64,000 nt of DNA from Impatiens glandulifera (Eukaryota; Streptophyta; Magnoliopsida; Ericales; Balsaminaceae), in the NCBI RefSeq assembly GCF_907164915.1, contig NC_061866.1:47423370-47487369 (forward strand), in the 5' to 3' direction. Position numbers and translations under genes: made by a program. Numbering within the stretch: the first letter of the stretch is position 1; each line of letters begins with the position of its first letter. The notes below the pieces were generated by a model that did no database searches, was not told the origin of the DNA, and saw only the letters and a list, made by a program, of their open reading frames with translations. Shown here piece after piece: positions 10,971 to 23,904 of the stretch.

Positions 10971-12811
10971 AATATTGTTTACGTATTTTTGAATTTGTTA
11001 ACAAATAATCTAATTTAGTTTTATTTAAGATTGCATTAATTAATGATTAGTATATATATAATTTATTAAAACTATTACTAATAAATTTCACAAATAAAAT
11101 TGGTCATTTACACAATATAACCCAAAAATGGTAGGCAATAGTGAAGAATCTATAGTATTAATTATAATGTATAGTATATTCTAAAAATGACAATATAATT
11201 ACAGTTATATACTGTGTAAAGTCTATATCATAACAATAAATAATTTAGTACTTGTTAATGAATATTTCCTTACTAATTATTATTTAAATAAAATAAAATG
11301 AAATGAAAGATGGGAAGAAGTGCGGTGTTATTTATGGAAGTAATAAATAAGAATGGATTTAAAGGAGTTGTAAAGAATGGTTACCAACCAGCCACAGAGG
11401 ATTTAAATGCATTATTTATTTCTTTATTTCTCTGAAGTAGCAGGTGTTTTATGTACATTGACACTTGATGGTGGGTGGTAGACTAGTAAGTAATAAAGGA
11501 CTAATAGAGGTTCTATTTCCCATATACAAATCCCTTCTATTTAATTTCCAATAAATGTACATTTATGAGTCATATATAATATATATTTTTTATTTTAATA
11601 ATTTTAACAAGAAATACTACAACCAGAAGAAACATCTAAATATCTTATTATTCTTATTCTGTATAAATTACTTTTATTTTTATATACATGAGTTTTGAGT
11701 TGTTTTTTAGTTTTTGTTTGGAACAATTAAGGATGGCAAGGTTATCTGTAAAATACTATTCTTAAATCCGATTTTTATTTTACTACCCGACCCCAAACCT
11801 GACAGGTATCTCTACTTTTATACTCATTCATGATTCGTCAGGTACCCGATCCCCGACAGGTACCCATTACCCGATTAAAATAGTTATAAGATTACAAAAA
11901 TTAAATAAAAAGAAATACAACTTTAATAAATAATTTTAATATTATTAATATCAAAATATTAACAATACAAATAAAAACATTAGTTATGTATCTCATAATG
12001 TTGAATATGAAGTTACTTACGTATCTCATAATACCTCGTAATGTTTCTTCTGTCTATTTTATCAAAATTTAATGTTGAATATGAATATAATTTTATAATA
12101 AAAATTTATTAATTTGGTTTTTCATGTATAGATGTCATCTGACATTTTTGTATGACTTGTATAAATATAATTAGTTATTATTTGACATAATATCTTACAA
12201 ATTTATTTAATAATTTTTATTTTGGTTCAAAATATTTGTAGAAATTTTTTAGACATTATTTTATTTATTTGTTCAGCTTACTCTACTATATTTTGGTTTT
12301 TGGAGTCATTATCATAAAATTACAAAATTGTTCAATTTTCTTTTATAATATTAATTTTATAAATTTGATGTATAATTAAATATATAAATTTTCAATTAGT
12401 TGTATTGAATTTATAGATTATTACTTTATATTATTTAAAAACTATTATATATATATAATTTTTTATTTGAATTAATAACAATTAACACATTAAAAAAAGT
12501 TTTAAAATTAAATATATATAATAAAATTCTCTAAACTGAATAATAATAATAACAACATGGCTTATTATGGATAATCCTATCACTGAAGCCCATAGTTTCT
12601 AAACGGCCCATACCATCCCGTAAAAGCACTTTTTGCAAATATTAGTTGAATTTCTATTTTAGTCCAATATAAAATAAGCCCAAATCTGAGGCAATACATA
12701 CAGATTGTACCAGGCCCAACTTAACTGCTTTTTTAAAATAAAAAATAAAACAATAGTAATAAATTCCATGTAATCTTCTTTTTTTTTTCTTTTTTTTTTT
12801 TGTTTTTTTGA
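10971..12811. other. Intergenic DNA
   Basis: No gene recognised. At 11740-11890 variants of GACAGGTATC, CAGGTACCCG and GGTACCCATTACCCG form a patterned repeat like those of small plant DNA transposons. Confidence 0.5.
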
Positions 12812-13008
12812 AAAGTGATTGGAGAAGGAATTAGGAGAGATAATTTTTAGGGGATGACGTGGCGCAATACCGAAAAAATAAAAAAAATAAAAATCTTTTC
12901 TCTCTTCACCCTTTATTCTTTTTTTAATCAGTGATATAGTGACATATCATTTTATTCTCGTCCCCTCTCCCAAATTTCCTCTACTTATCATTCATATTTT
13001 GGTTGTGA
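12812..13008. mobile_element. Possible MITE, about 200 bp
   Basis: The left end (AGTGATTGGAGAAGGAATTA, then GGAGAGA) is mirrored by the right end (CCTCTCCCAAATTTCCTCTA, then CTTATCATT), an imperfect inverted repeat of about 30 bp. A related end, AGTGATAAGGGAGGAAATTT, occurs at 33374. Mutator-like origin is a guess; no target duplication was confirmed. Confidence 0.4.
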
Positions 13009-14639
13009 TTAGTGAGTAGTGACATAGTTTTAATAGACATTTTGACCTAGAGGTGTAATATCTGAGTTTAAAAGTAAAAATAAAAAAAAATGACATCATA
13101 TATGATATGGGACTTCATTGATAGGTGACACATGCTTCACACCCTCTAAGTAGCATTCGAACTTGTTACACTAATCATTATATCTTGGTTGATGGTTTAT
13201 TTGTGTATACAAAACTTTCATGTTTGGATAAATGACTTATTATTAAGTTATTACGATATTCCAAGATAGTTATAAGTTATTTTTTTATTAATATATATGA
13301 TTTTTTATCCAAATATAAAAAAATATAATTTTTTTACTAGGTGTGTTTAGCTCATTCATCAATTTAAATGAATCCCTTTCATATAAGAACATGGACTAGT
13401 AGGAGTACTTTTTGATATTAATTATATATATAAACTAGTCGGTATAAAATTTAACTCTCTATTTTGTATTAGTATAGATAAATAGAGTGGATAAATAAGT
13501 AAAATGTTTTGTAAGAATGTAATATCATCGTCTATATTGAATTAGAGACGAAATGGCAATAGTAGTTTGTAAAGGTTAAAAGATCGAAAAAAAATGATAA
13601 TGTTTAATGACATGCGCATCATGTTTTTATTCGGGGTGAGGCATGATGATTTATTTTCAGGCTTTCAGCTATCAAATTTTTTTTCTCCACTGATTCATCT
13701 AAAACATAAGACCTAACCTTCATTTTATTTTCAGGCCAGGCCAGTCCATTCCATTCCATCCCATCCCATCCCATATGTGATTAGCTAGAAGAAGCCTTTG
13801 AACCTTATTGGGATAAATGGATATTCTTTGAATGGTCAATATATAGTTAATTTATACACTGATTACACTCAAATCGAAATTGATTATAACTAAAATTAGT
13901 CTTCTCTAGCTACTGACAATGATTAGTCAGTTAGTTAGTTACTTTTCTATCTTCATAAGTCATAACCATGTGATGTGAGCACCGTACTTAGTGGGAATAT
14001 CATGTGATGATTTCATTTCTTGATTTTCTCCCAAGTCTAACTAACTTGACCAATTATATATAACTTCAAACCTTAATTATAAATCCCATAAAACTGAAGT
14101 CCTTACTTTATAATATAATACTAATATTAATCAATAAGCCAAAGTCTAAAGTCTATATATATATATGTGAACCCATGTGAAGATCTAGTTCTGATATATA
14201 TATTGCATGTGGTATCATGCCCGTTGACAGTTCCCCAGATTAATGATTCATTCTATGTATGGACTGTTTTTTCATTAAAGTATTGCAGGATCAACTAATA
14301 AATACAGTTAATGTTCTTCTTTATAACTGTAAGATCTGTCAATAATTAATCATACATACAAAGTGGCAGAGATCTTCAATCTTCATCATTAGATGTCATG
14401 TGCTTCCTATTATTATTGACTCTTATATATAATACTCTTCCCTATCCAATTAATTACTATAAATCTCTCTTGATCTGTTTATAGTCTCCATTATTAATTA
14501 ACATCAGAATATGGGCGGTTGGTTTCATTCATTAGTTTTACACAACTGAAATGTTATGATTTCTTTAATGTCCTCATCTTTTTGAAAGAACTAGCATGAT
14601 ATATTTCGTTTTTATATCAAATTCGTGACATTTTGATGT
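13009..14639. other. Intergenic DNA
   Basis: Nothing coding was recognised. A short CCATC/CCATT tandem run lies at 13745-13775. The remainder is AT-rich single-copy-looking sequence. Confidence 0.5.
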
Positions 14640-15110
14640 TTTGTTCTTGTGCGTTAAGTCTAAGGGGCAATTTGAAACCGCCCAGCGAAATCGAACCGAT
14701 TTGCCCCGTTTGGGACAGTTTTTTTCCGAAACCGAATGGGGATGGGCGGTGATGGTATTTGTATCCCCGCCCCGACCCGTCTCGATTTTACCCTGATTCT
14801 GTCTCGAACACTATAAACATAATTAAATATATTAAATCACCAATATATTTATTTATTCATTATATTTTATAAGTGTAGAAAAGTTATTTTTTTATAATAA
14901 TATAAAATTTTAATATATTACAATATATATTATATTAAAAATTCGTTTATATAATTTTATTGTATAATATTTATTTATTTTTTAATAAAATAATTATTAA
15001 TGGTGCCCTACGGGTTTCTCCGAAACCGAAAAAAATCAAACGAAACGGAGATAGGATTAAAAAAAATCTCCGAAATTAAAACGAGAGATGAGATGTAACC
15101 GTCACATTAC
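14640..15110. repeat. CCCCG/CGGGG-patterned repeat, probable DNA-transposon relic
   Basis: GC-rich ends (AACCGATTTGCCCCGTTTGG and TCCCCGCCCCGACCCGTCTC on the left; CTACGGGTTTCTCCGAAACC on the right) flank an AT-rich core. This layout is seen in dispersed non-autonomous plant DNA transposons. The limits are approximate. Confidence 0.4.
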
Positions 15111-15635
15111 CATTCTACCTCCCTATTGAGTCATTCCAAGTTGGTCAAATGTATCTATGACACAAAGACAACTGATCAGTCATAATATGTAATAGGAATG
15201 TGTAAAGTAAAACATATATTATTCATAGTGGACAACAGACTGATTAAATCTATAAGAAAATGAATGATTATTCTGAACTTTCCCACATGAATATTAAACT
15301 TGGGTAAACATAAGTTTTGGTCAATTTAATCTTTATGATTCTTCAATTAATTGTTGTTTTTATTTAGTCTCTGTCCAAAGGCAAAGGCAGTGAAGTAGTA
15401 AATTAATTAATTTGTGTCTTTATTCAATAATCTTTCAGTCTCAGTGGGAACGTAACGTGTACGTGGTGGGCGGGTCCTATAAAATATATATTGATTAATT
15501 TCCATTAAGCAATTAATTTGTCTCATTCTTTTTTTGATAGGCCCCCGGTGTCATCTACAGTAATACAGTGGGACCCTAATGACATGTTTGAACAACTTAT
15601 TAGTCATCTATTTTATGTAATTTCATTCTGCACAC

Positions 15636-15672
<37 letters not shown>

Positions 15673-17533
15673 TGATTTAATAATAATTGATTTACTTTGG
15701 TTAAGTTCAAATATGCCCATAACCCTTTCTAGATCTTGTTTTTTTAACGTATGTAAATTCTCTTGCAATAATGCATGAAGAGATTGTCATATAAAATACA
15801 CATTTATTATTAATGTTTGAGATAAGTGAGTATGTCAGAGAGTTTAAGAGCTATGATAAGGGTGACATGTAACAACTTGTATAAATTAATTTGGGCCAAG
15901 TTGCTTAAATAATTTATTTGAGTTATTTAAATAATATTGTTTGGTAGGAAGTCATGAAAAGTTAGATTATTAGTGAAAAATTTTATAAGAATTTTCACGG
16001 AAATGATGTGTAAAGTTTTTGAAAAAATTAAAAATTTTATAAGATCGAATTTTTATATCAATCCATTTCAAACTTGACGCATCATTTCGGTCAAATGTCT
16101 TGTCAATATTCTTTTGATTCCTTTTTATTTATTTTAGTGAAAAAACTTTAAGAGTATTAATACTTAATCAAAATATATTTATTTAAGTAAATATATGGAT
16201 ATATAATATTTTAATTCATAAATTGACTAATTTTATTCATTAAAAAATATGTGAGTATATAGAGAATTATTTAAATAATCATTACCAAAATGCATGGTCA
16301 CTATTTATTTTTATTTTTGTTTTGATTCAGAAATTTAGTGAGTGTTCAACTTAGGGCTGAAACTACGGTCAATTTGTCAATATATTAGGCATTTTAACTA
16401 TTTTAACTGTTAAACTCATTAAAGTACTTAGTAGTATATTTTAAGATCAAAATATTACGGGTTCAATTTATTTTAAAACTTTTTAAGCTGAAATAGAGAT
16501 ACGATTGTGAGGTGTCATTCTAGTTCTCTTTAATTAAAAATAATAATTTAAATAATGGTGCATTAAAGCCTTAATTTTCTTGTTAATGTAATTCAAATTC
16601 CACTATGAAAGGAGAAGATGTAAATATGAGCCACATGAAAACCATCCATTATCAATTGTTTATAACTTATTTGGATATTCCAATCTTAATTTTTACCGAC
16701 CATGTATAATGTGGTCAGATTTGTAATTGATGGCCAGATGAGTAATAATATATTCTCCTAATCATTATAAAAATGTGGACTTTTGACAAAACCACTAAGA
16801 ATTGTTCTTCTTGTTATCTTATATATTGTGGTTAGACTTCTAATCTTATAAATCTCTTTTTTTCCTCTTAAAATATAATTGTATTATATATTATATTTAG
16901 TGTGTCTAAGGAATTTCTAGAAAAAAATTATGATGCCTGCAGTATCAGTTATTAATATTACTATTGAACTTGGTTTAATACAATGTTTCTATATGTTTTA
17001 CTGTAATTGTGATTATGACTTATGCACATACAATAGCTATTTCCATCTATATTAATCCTCATTAATTAGCTTGGGAAATTGATAGTTTGTCTAAATATAA
17101 CTATTATTTTCTCAAAAAGAATAAAATTATAGCTGTTTTATTTGCTTAATTTGCAGTTGGTTTGATATGATATATACGTGTCACCCCTAACGAGGCAAGG
17201 AGTTATGTTCGCTCGGTACACCGAAATGTGTAATTAAATTGTTGAGGTAGGATTGAAAAAAAAAATAATTGTCAATTTCAGTTTATTGACATGGTCGATT
17301 GGTTTGATCTATTTTTATTTATTTGTTAAAAAAATATAATTATACCTAAATTTTGTTAGTTCATTCAACTATATTTAAAAATATATATATATATATATAT
17401 TATAATTATTATTATATATTTTTAAACATAAATTGTATTTTAATATTTAAGAACTTATGTATTATGAAATAAGTTTAAACATAACTAAGCCTGGCTTGTA
17501 ATTAAATGATACGTATTTTTTAAATGAGGAAGG
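15111..17533. other. Intergenic DNA with AAT microsatellite
   Basis: No gene recognised. An (AAT)n run of about 12 units lies at 15636-15672. Sequence near 16390-16490 has a TTACGGGTTCAA box shared with about 20795, possibly a SINE-like remnant. Confidence 0.5.
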
Positions 17534-17841
17534 ATAAATTCAACGAAAAAAATCAACAACGAAAGTAAGTCTACGAATCCGACGTGTCCGGTCAGGTTGT
17601 TCACACGTCCCGAAAACGCTCATTTCGGGTTTCGAAACGCTCATTTCGGGTCCCGAAACGCTCATTTTGGGACTCCCAAAATAAAAATTGTCCCCAAATG
17701 CCCGTTTCGGGATATTTTAAAATTTCTCCCTTCTACCCACGTACGTTTCGGGACATTTTTAAGATTTTTTCTCTCCTATCCACATGACATGCCACGTTGA
17801 TTCGTTGAATTGCTTTCGTTGATTTTTTAGTTAAATTTATC
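17534..17841. mobile_element. Foldback MITE-like element with internal 20 bp repeats
   Basis: The left arm (17534-17586, GATAAATTCAACGAA through ACGAATCCGACGTG) is an imperfect inverted repeat of the right arm (17793-17841, CACGTTGATTCGTTGAAT through TTAAATTTATC), about 45-50 bp each. Between them three head-to-tail units of about 20-21 bp carry the core CGAAACGCTCATTT. The middle reads as alternating GGGTCCCGAAACG-type blocks. The element is non-coding; its superfamily is not identified. Confidence 0.6.
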
Positions 17842-18529
17842 ATTTTTTTTTTATTTTAATTCAACGAAATCGATAAATTAAATAGTTAAATTTAGTTTAG
17901 TGATTTCAAAATCGATGGTTATCTGATTAGTTCGGTATCGATAGTTTGGTCATTCTAACTTACATAATTCATTTTCATCAATTTGTTTCATTTTAATCAA
18001 TTTGTTGGGATTGAGTTTGAGCCAAATTTAGATTTCTTAAAAAAACTAAGTACTACGGATAAACAATAATTTTCAATTTCATACCTTATGGGGAGGGAAA
18101 AATAATTGATTAATTAAATGGACGGCCGAGATTACGTTTACTATTAAGTAGGTAAGAGATGCAATCATAACATCATTCACGGATCTGAGAATGACAATGA
18201 TTTTTCTTATTTTAAAGATGGGGAAAATTGGTCACACTTATAGGAAGATGCCAATTTTCATATCCATTCTTTAAAGGCACAACATATCTGAAAAAGAAAT
18301 CCTTCCTCAAAAGCAATGACTCCTTTTATAAATAAGGCCTACTTTGGATTTGGATAGAGATTATTTCAATAATTTGGGTCATTTGAAAAATAATGATAGA
18401 GTAATTATTTTGTAGATGTGTATAAATATTTTTAGTAAAAATATTTAAAAAAAATATTAATATTTTTAAAAAATGATTGTAAGAGGAAATTTAAAAAAAT
18501 TGAATCAGGTGTCCCAAGATAATATCCCA

Positions 18530-18830
18530 CCACTTATTGTCTCATAAAAAAGAAAGGAGAGAAAAGAGTGGTGAGAGAAAATATAAAATTAAATATTAAA
18601 ATAAAATGTCATATATATAATTTTTTAGCGTTTAGAATTTAGCATTTAAAGTTTAGGTTTAGAATTTAGGATTTATGGTTTAGGATTTAGGATTTATTTT
18701 ATATATATATATAATTTTTTATTTGTTTAATTTATCAAAATTATGTTGTTTTGATAAATGAGAGGACAACTTAATTTGGGACAGCAAATTCTCACCCAAA
18801 TTTGAGAGAGAATGACATGACGTGCTCAAA
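18530..18830 (+). repeat. Dispersed repeat with telomere-like TTTAGG motifs, copy A
   Basis: An AAATATTAAAATAAAAT leader is followed by degenerate TTTAGGATTTAGG-type motifs (18630-18700), then ATTTATCAAAATTATG and GGGACAG. The same order appears at 20520-20745. The motifs resemble the plant telomere unit TTTAGGG, but the array is short and degenerate, so it is more likely part of a transposon family than an interstitial telomere. Confidence 0.5.
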
Positions 18831-19767
18831 AAATAACAAATTTTCTCTCTATTCTCACAATTTATCATTTTTTTCGGTTTTCCCAAATTCTTTCCACTCA
18901 TTGCTCCTTTAACAATAAAATAAAAAATATTTTAATATTCTAATTATTAAATTAAATGATTATGTTTATTGGATTTGAATAAACCCTAAAACAGCCTTGC
19001 TCAATCCTTCTATATATATTACTATTATTTTATAATTGTAAAAAAAAACAATAATGATTTTTTTATTTTTTTATTATTATTATTATTTTTTTTATGATTT
19101 TGGAAATGTAATAATTCTTTTATAAAAGAATTTAAAATGTATTAATATATAAATAAAATAAAAAATATAAATATATTAATATTTTAATTATTAATTAAAT
19201 AATTTATAAATAATATTTAATTTATTTTTTTATCTTTATCATTTCTATTTTATTTATTATTAATTATATTAAAGATAATTTGAAAAAAATAAACATTAAT
19301 GTTTATTGAGAGTGGTAAATTAATTCCATTATTTTATATATATATATATATATATTTACTTAAATCACATTCAATACTCATTTTTAATTCCTTAATTAGT
19401 TTTAAACTAATAATAAAAATATAGAAAATTAACCGCAAATCCTGCCAGCAAAATAAATACTGATCGGAGAAATCTGCCGGATGTCTTTTTCCGGCGACCA
19501 TGAATCCTCTCATTAGGTTTTACTGGCATTCAAATGAACGGACACGATTCATCAATATAGAAGAAGAAGAAGAACTCATGTATATCATAGGATAGAAGAA
19601 GAACAGAGATACACAAAAAGCTAATTCATATAATCCTATATATATATATATATATTATATGTACAGAAGAGAAGAGAATCGAAGGTGAGAAAATCAATCT
19701 AATTAATTAACTAATTAAGATCTCTCTTGCTTTAATCTATTTCCATGATCTATATATAACTGAGAAA
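18831..19767. other. Intergenic DNA and 3' flank of SAUR gene
   Basis: AT-rich sequence. The part at 19440-19767 is the likely 3' untranslated/terminator side of the minus-strand SAUR gene. TA microsatellites lie at 19338-19356 and 19641-19655. Confidence 0.5.
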
Positions 19768-20157
19768 TCAACATACGCGGCACTCAAGAAACTCATTCGA
19801 GAGTGAATTAAGAAGTTCCTGAACAACCGGAGATTCATCACCAATTCGTAACGCTTCCAAAATTCTCTCGAAAACAAGTACATGACAAGGAATACGAAGC
19901 ACGCCAATCTGTTCGTAACCGTATTCTTGAGCTGATTTATTGAGAAGCATAACGAATATAGGATGATTAAGTAGATCGGCACTTACAACGAACCGTTCCA
20001 TCTCATCGCCGACGTATAAAGGAATATGTCCTACCGGTACTATATCAGATGATCGGACTTTTGATCGACGCGATTTTGAACCGGATACTTCGCCGCCGTC
20101 GGATCGGAGTAGCAAATACTGTGAGGAGGCGGAAAGACGGCGAATAAGTTTCTTCAT
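19768..20157 (-). CDS. SAUR-family auxin-responsive protein (129 aa)
   Basis: A single-exon gene of 129 residues, the normal SAUR size and intron-less structure. A basic, Ser-rich N-terminus (about 1-38) precedes the SAUR core: VPVGHIPLYVGDEMERFVV (41-59), HPIFVMLLNKSAQEYGYEQ, and GVLRIPCHVLVFERILEAL. The core is complete and closest in feel to the SAUR71/72 type. Family members are short-lived regulators of cell expansion that inhibit PP2C.D phosphatases and thereby raise plasma-membrane H+-ATPase activity; this is family knowledge, not shown here. A TATA-like box lies about 95 bp upstream on the minus strand. The ATG at 20157 is the first in frame after GA-rich leader sequence. Confidence 0.93.
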   Translation of the reverse strand: MKKLIRRLSASSQYLLLRSDGGEVSGSKSRRSKVRSSDIVPVGHIPLYVGDEMERFVVSADLLNHPIFVMLLNKSAQEYGYEQIGVLRIPCHVLVFERILEALRIGDESPVVQELLNSLSNEFLECRVC

Positions 20158-20252
20158 CGTCGTCGTCGCCGGTGGTTTAGAGAGAGAAGATGTTGAAGTG
20201 AGAGAAAAAAGAGAGATAGAATGGTGTGTTGAGATCAGTTAGAATGGGTGTG

Positions 20253-20263
20253 ATATAAATATA
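20253..20263 (-). promoter_or_regulatory. Probable TATA box of the SAUR gene
   Basis: Minus-strand TATATTTATAT lies about 95 bp before the ATG, a plausible core-promoter distance for a short 5' leader. Confidence 0.5.
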
Positions 20264-20519
20264 TGTGAGTAACCGAAGGTGTGCATTTCCGTACTTTGGG
20301 ATGTACTATTTTCTTTTATTTGAATTTTATTTTCTAATAAATAATATTTTATTATTTAAAAAACAATCTCATAAAGAACAAGGTTGAAAATATATTGGAT
20401 TGGGCCTTGCTCTTTTCATTCATCATTAATTATATATTTAATTATTTTAATAAATTTATTATAAACCCACTTAGATGAATTAGGATATGTTTTCCAATAT
20501 ACTTTTCCTACTGTTGCTA

Positions 20520-20745
20520 TTGTGGTCAGATAAAAGAGGGGAGAGAGGAAAGAGAAAAATTAAATATTAAAATAAAATATTATATAGATAATTTGTTAGG
20601 ATTTAAAGTTTAGGATTTAGGGTTTAGAATTTATGTCATATATGATATATATAATTTTTTATTTATCTAATTTATCAAAATGACATCGTTTTGATCTCTG
20701 AGACATTAGGTGGGACAGTCTCTTTGGGCCAGTAGATCCTCACTC
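20520..20745 (+). repeat. Dispersed repeat with telomere-like TTTAGG motifs, copy B
   Basis: It shares with 18530-18830 the AAATATTAAAATAAAAT leader, GTTTAGGATTTAGGGTTTAG (about 20608) and the ATTTATCAAAATGACATCGT tail. The two copies flank the SAUR gene in direct orientation. Confidence 0.5.
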
Positions 20746-22111
20746 CACTTAAATAGTCCAGTGATAAATATCGTTTAAAAGATTAAAATGTTACGGGTTT
20801 GATTTTATTTGAAATCTCTTTGTTGTGATAAGGATGTTGCAAATGCAAGATGTGATATTTAAGAAAGGATTGTTGGTATGATTAATAATATATTAATTAA
20901 TTTAAAATGAAACCAAACCCTAATATCTAAATAGATTGGAGTGGGTATTTTGAGGGTACGTGTCTATAAAAATAATAAAATTGTAATAAATATTTGTAAG
21001 ACTAGTCAAAGAACAATGAATGTTGTTTTAGTGTATTGAGAACAAGTAGGGTTGGGGACCATCAAGAAAGATGTGGGACTGTCCTACGGTTTTACGGGAG
21101 TCATTGCCGGCCTATTTTGCCGTACGGACCGGGACAACTAAACTCATCAAAATATGCACTTTCTTTTATTTATTTATATTTATATCACTTTCAAATAAAT
21201 AAATGATTAATTGATGATGAAATGCAGGCAAAGAATCAATTGGTTAACATGTTCAATATATATTTGTATGTTTTCTTTCAATTCTTTTTCTATGGGCCGG
21301 CCGGCCTCATTATATATATAAGGCCCCTTTATAATTTGACCGTTTCTCGTTAGGAATATAGAAAAACTAATCAAATCTTCATTTTCCATGGATATATGGA
21401 CTATGTAGATTTATTTTTTCATTTGTAATTATTTAGAAATTAGATTCAAAGTTAACATTGTCACCTTTAATGTCGTGTATCAATAAAAACTACTTTATAA
21501 TAACTTTACAAATAATTAAAATGTTAAATATAACTAATTAAAAGAATAAATATTTCAAACTTATTTTTTATTAAAAAAACTCTCTATATAAAAATTAAAA
21601 TTATTTTATAAAATATTTGTTTCATTGGATAATCATTGATAAAAAAAAAAAAAACAGATTAGCAGAATTAGGGTAGAGTTAAAAATAAAAATTGGATGGG
21701 CTTACAAAATAAAAAATTAAGTAAATATTTCATAATATTAAATAGATTGAAAAAATTATGAAGTAATTTTATATTATTATATTAGAAAATAAATAAATAA
21801 ATTTGGGGTGGCTTTGCCCTTAATTTATTATGAATATTGGTAATTAATTATATAAAAAATTCGAGTTATTTAGAAAGTAATGATTTTGAAAAAAAATATA
21901 TATATTTTTTTTTGTAAAATTTTAAAAGGTATTACTATATGATAAAACAAAATTTAATATATTTTAAATATAATTTTTTTTATTTTAATTAATAAATTGA
22001 ATAATACGACTGAAAAAAATATTTGGTTTTGGAATTATTTAAATTATCTCAAGCGAGCCCAAATTGGCTTAAAACCTTGGCAATTGAGTCCATCTTCCAA
22101 CGATAGAATCT
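20746..22111. other. Intergenic DNA
   Basis: No gene recognised. A GC-richer patch at 21040-21140 and GGCCGGCCGGCC at about 21296 stand out from AT-rich surroundings without an assignable function. Confidence 0.5.
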
Positions 22112-23372
22112 GGGTTTTGCAGTGCACATGGTCCATTGTTTTTGGGCTTTACTAATTGGTCCTCATTTAATATTAATTATACTAATTTTATATTAATTTT
22201 ATATTAAGAACGTTATTTAAAAAATAAAACATATTATGAAAACTAGCATATATCCCGTGCATTTGCACGAGTAATAATAATATAAAAAACCGTGAAAAAA
22301 ATATTATGGTAAAATTTTTATGGGCGAGTCAACCCACAATCCGACCAAAGTATCCATTTACTCTCACATATATCTAAATTAACCACAGCTCTCGACCCGA
22401 CAATCCGAACACTTTAAAAATTAAACATCATTATATATATATAGATCTCATTAAAGTCAAAACTGGATAGTTTATTTAAAATATTTTTTAATTATAAATT
22501 AAGGTAAGATTGAGAGTTTGTCTTAAATAATAAAAATTTAATTGAAAATAATAATATTTTATTATTATTTATATACATTATAAAATTAATTATATATATA
22601 AACAATAATAAACAAATGATACAAAAAATAAATATATATATTTACAAAATTAATTATGTGAATATATTTTTTTTAGTGAATTTAAAATTATAAAAAGTTT
22701 AACAAATTTAAAAATGAAAAAAAAAGACTTAATTAACAAAATCATAAATTGTAAAATTTTATTTACTTAATCAAACTATTGATTCCAATATCGCCGACAA
22801 ATACATTCTGAAAATTTGTTTGAGAAAGTTCATGTAAACAAATATAATAGTCTTCAATATAAACAAAAATTTCATAAAAAAATCTATATTCACAATCACA
22901 TATTAATAAAAGTAATTTCCATTTAAATATTTTTTTTGAAACTTCTAAATCAAGTTGTCCGTATATTCACTTCTGTCAATTTTATTTAGAAATATTAAAT
23001 TTTATTTTTATATATGAATTCAGATTTGATGTGGTGTCATTAGTAAATTATTCAAATTGTATCTAATTTAAATTCACTTTTAAAATATGATTTTATAGAA
23101 ATTAAATCTTTATAAATTTAATAAAAATGATGGTTTGTAGTATTTTATTTTTTATCCTTTGAATAATAACTTTAATATAATTATTAGTTTTTCTTTAAGA
23201 GCAATATGATTTTGCCCCTTTTTATATATATAAATATAAGTCCAAATTGAGCCGACAATATTGAAGACCAACTACCCATCGTTGATTTATTTAGTACGGA
23301 CTACGGAGTACATTTTGACCATTATATATTTATTTGAATTTCCTATTTAATTTGCAACTAAAAATCCAACAT
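22112..23372 (+). repeat. Tandem duplication unit A (~1.26 kb)
   Basis: Landmarks in order are TTTTTGGGCTTTACTAATTG, GTCAAAACTGGATAGTTTA, TATATTCACAATCACATATT, TTTAAGAGCAATATGATTTT and TTTATTTAGTACGGA. The same order recurs from 23373 onward. Unit A contains a Helitron (22242-22445) that unit B lacks. The unit is AT-rich and non-coding; its origin is unknown. Confidence 0.7.
22242..22445 (-). mobile_element. Mini-Helitron, 204 bp
   Basis: Read on the minus strand, the element starts TCTATATATA, ends CTAGT, and has an 8 bp-stem hairpin (CTCGTGCA / TGCACGGG) 7 bp before the end. These are the three classic Helitron marks. It sits between A and T with no target duplication. The homologous site in unit B (about 23473-23478) is empty. 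It carries no coding sequence, so it depends on a Rep/helicase elsewhere. A related copy lies at 51331-52145. Confidence 0.75.
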
Positions 23373-23904
23373 TACATGGCTCATTGCTTTTGGGCTTTAC
23401 TAATTGGAGCCCATTTAATATTAGTTATACTAATTTTATATTAAGAACTTTCTTTATAAAACAATAAATATTATGAACATCTCATTTCAGTCAAAACTGG
23501 ATAGTTTAATTTAAAATCTTTGTTTAATTATACATTAAGTAAGATTGAAAGTTTATCTAAGAATTTAACTGAAAATAACATTAGTTATATTTTATTATAT
23601 ATATATATATTAATAATAATAATAATAAATGATATAAAAGAAATAATATTTATAAAATTATCTATGTGAATTCATTTTTTTAATAGATATAATTAAATTC
23701 ACTTTTTTCTATAAAAATATAAAATCTAAATTATTTATAAACTTCAATAAAAAAAAATTATAACTGTTCATTTATAATTATATGAGATTAACAAATTTAA
23801 AAATGTACATAAATTAAGCTCTTTAACCTATTTTAAAACATAGTAAGATTTTATCTACTTATCTAACTTGACGAATAAATATTTTTGGAACTTTGAGAGA
23901 ATTT

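Noticed and set aside
15518..15778. 86-codon open frame
   Set aside because: Much of it is an Ile run from the AAT microsatellite and no family features are seen.
17584..17800. Overlapping 67-codon frames with repeated RSFRV / AHFG residues
   Set aside because: They are translations of the 20 bp repeats in the foldback element; repeat-driven, not protein-like.
18630..18700. Interstitial telomere
   Set aside because: TTTAGG motifs are few, degenerate and embedded in a repeat found twice nearby.
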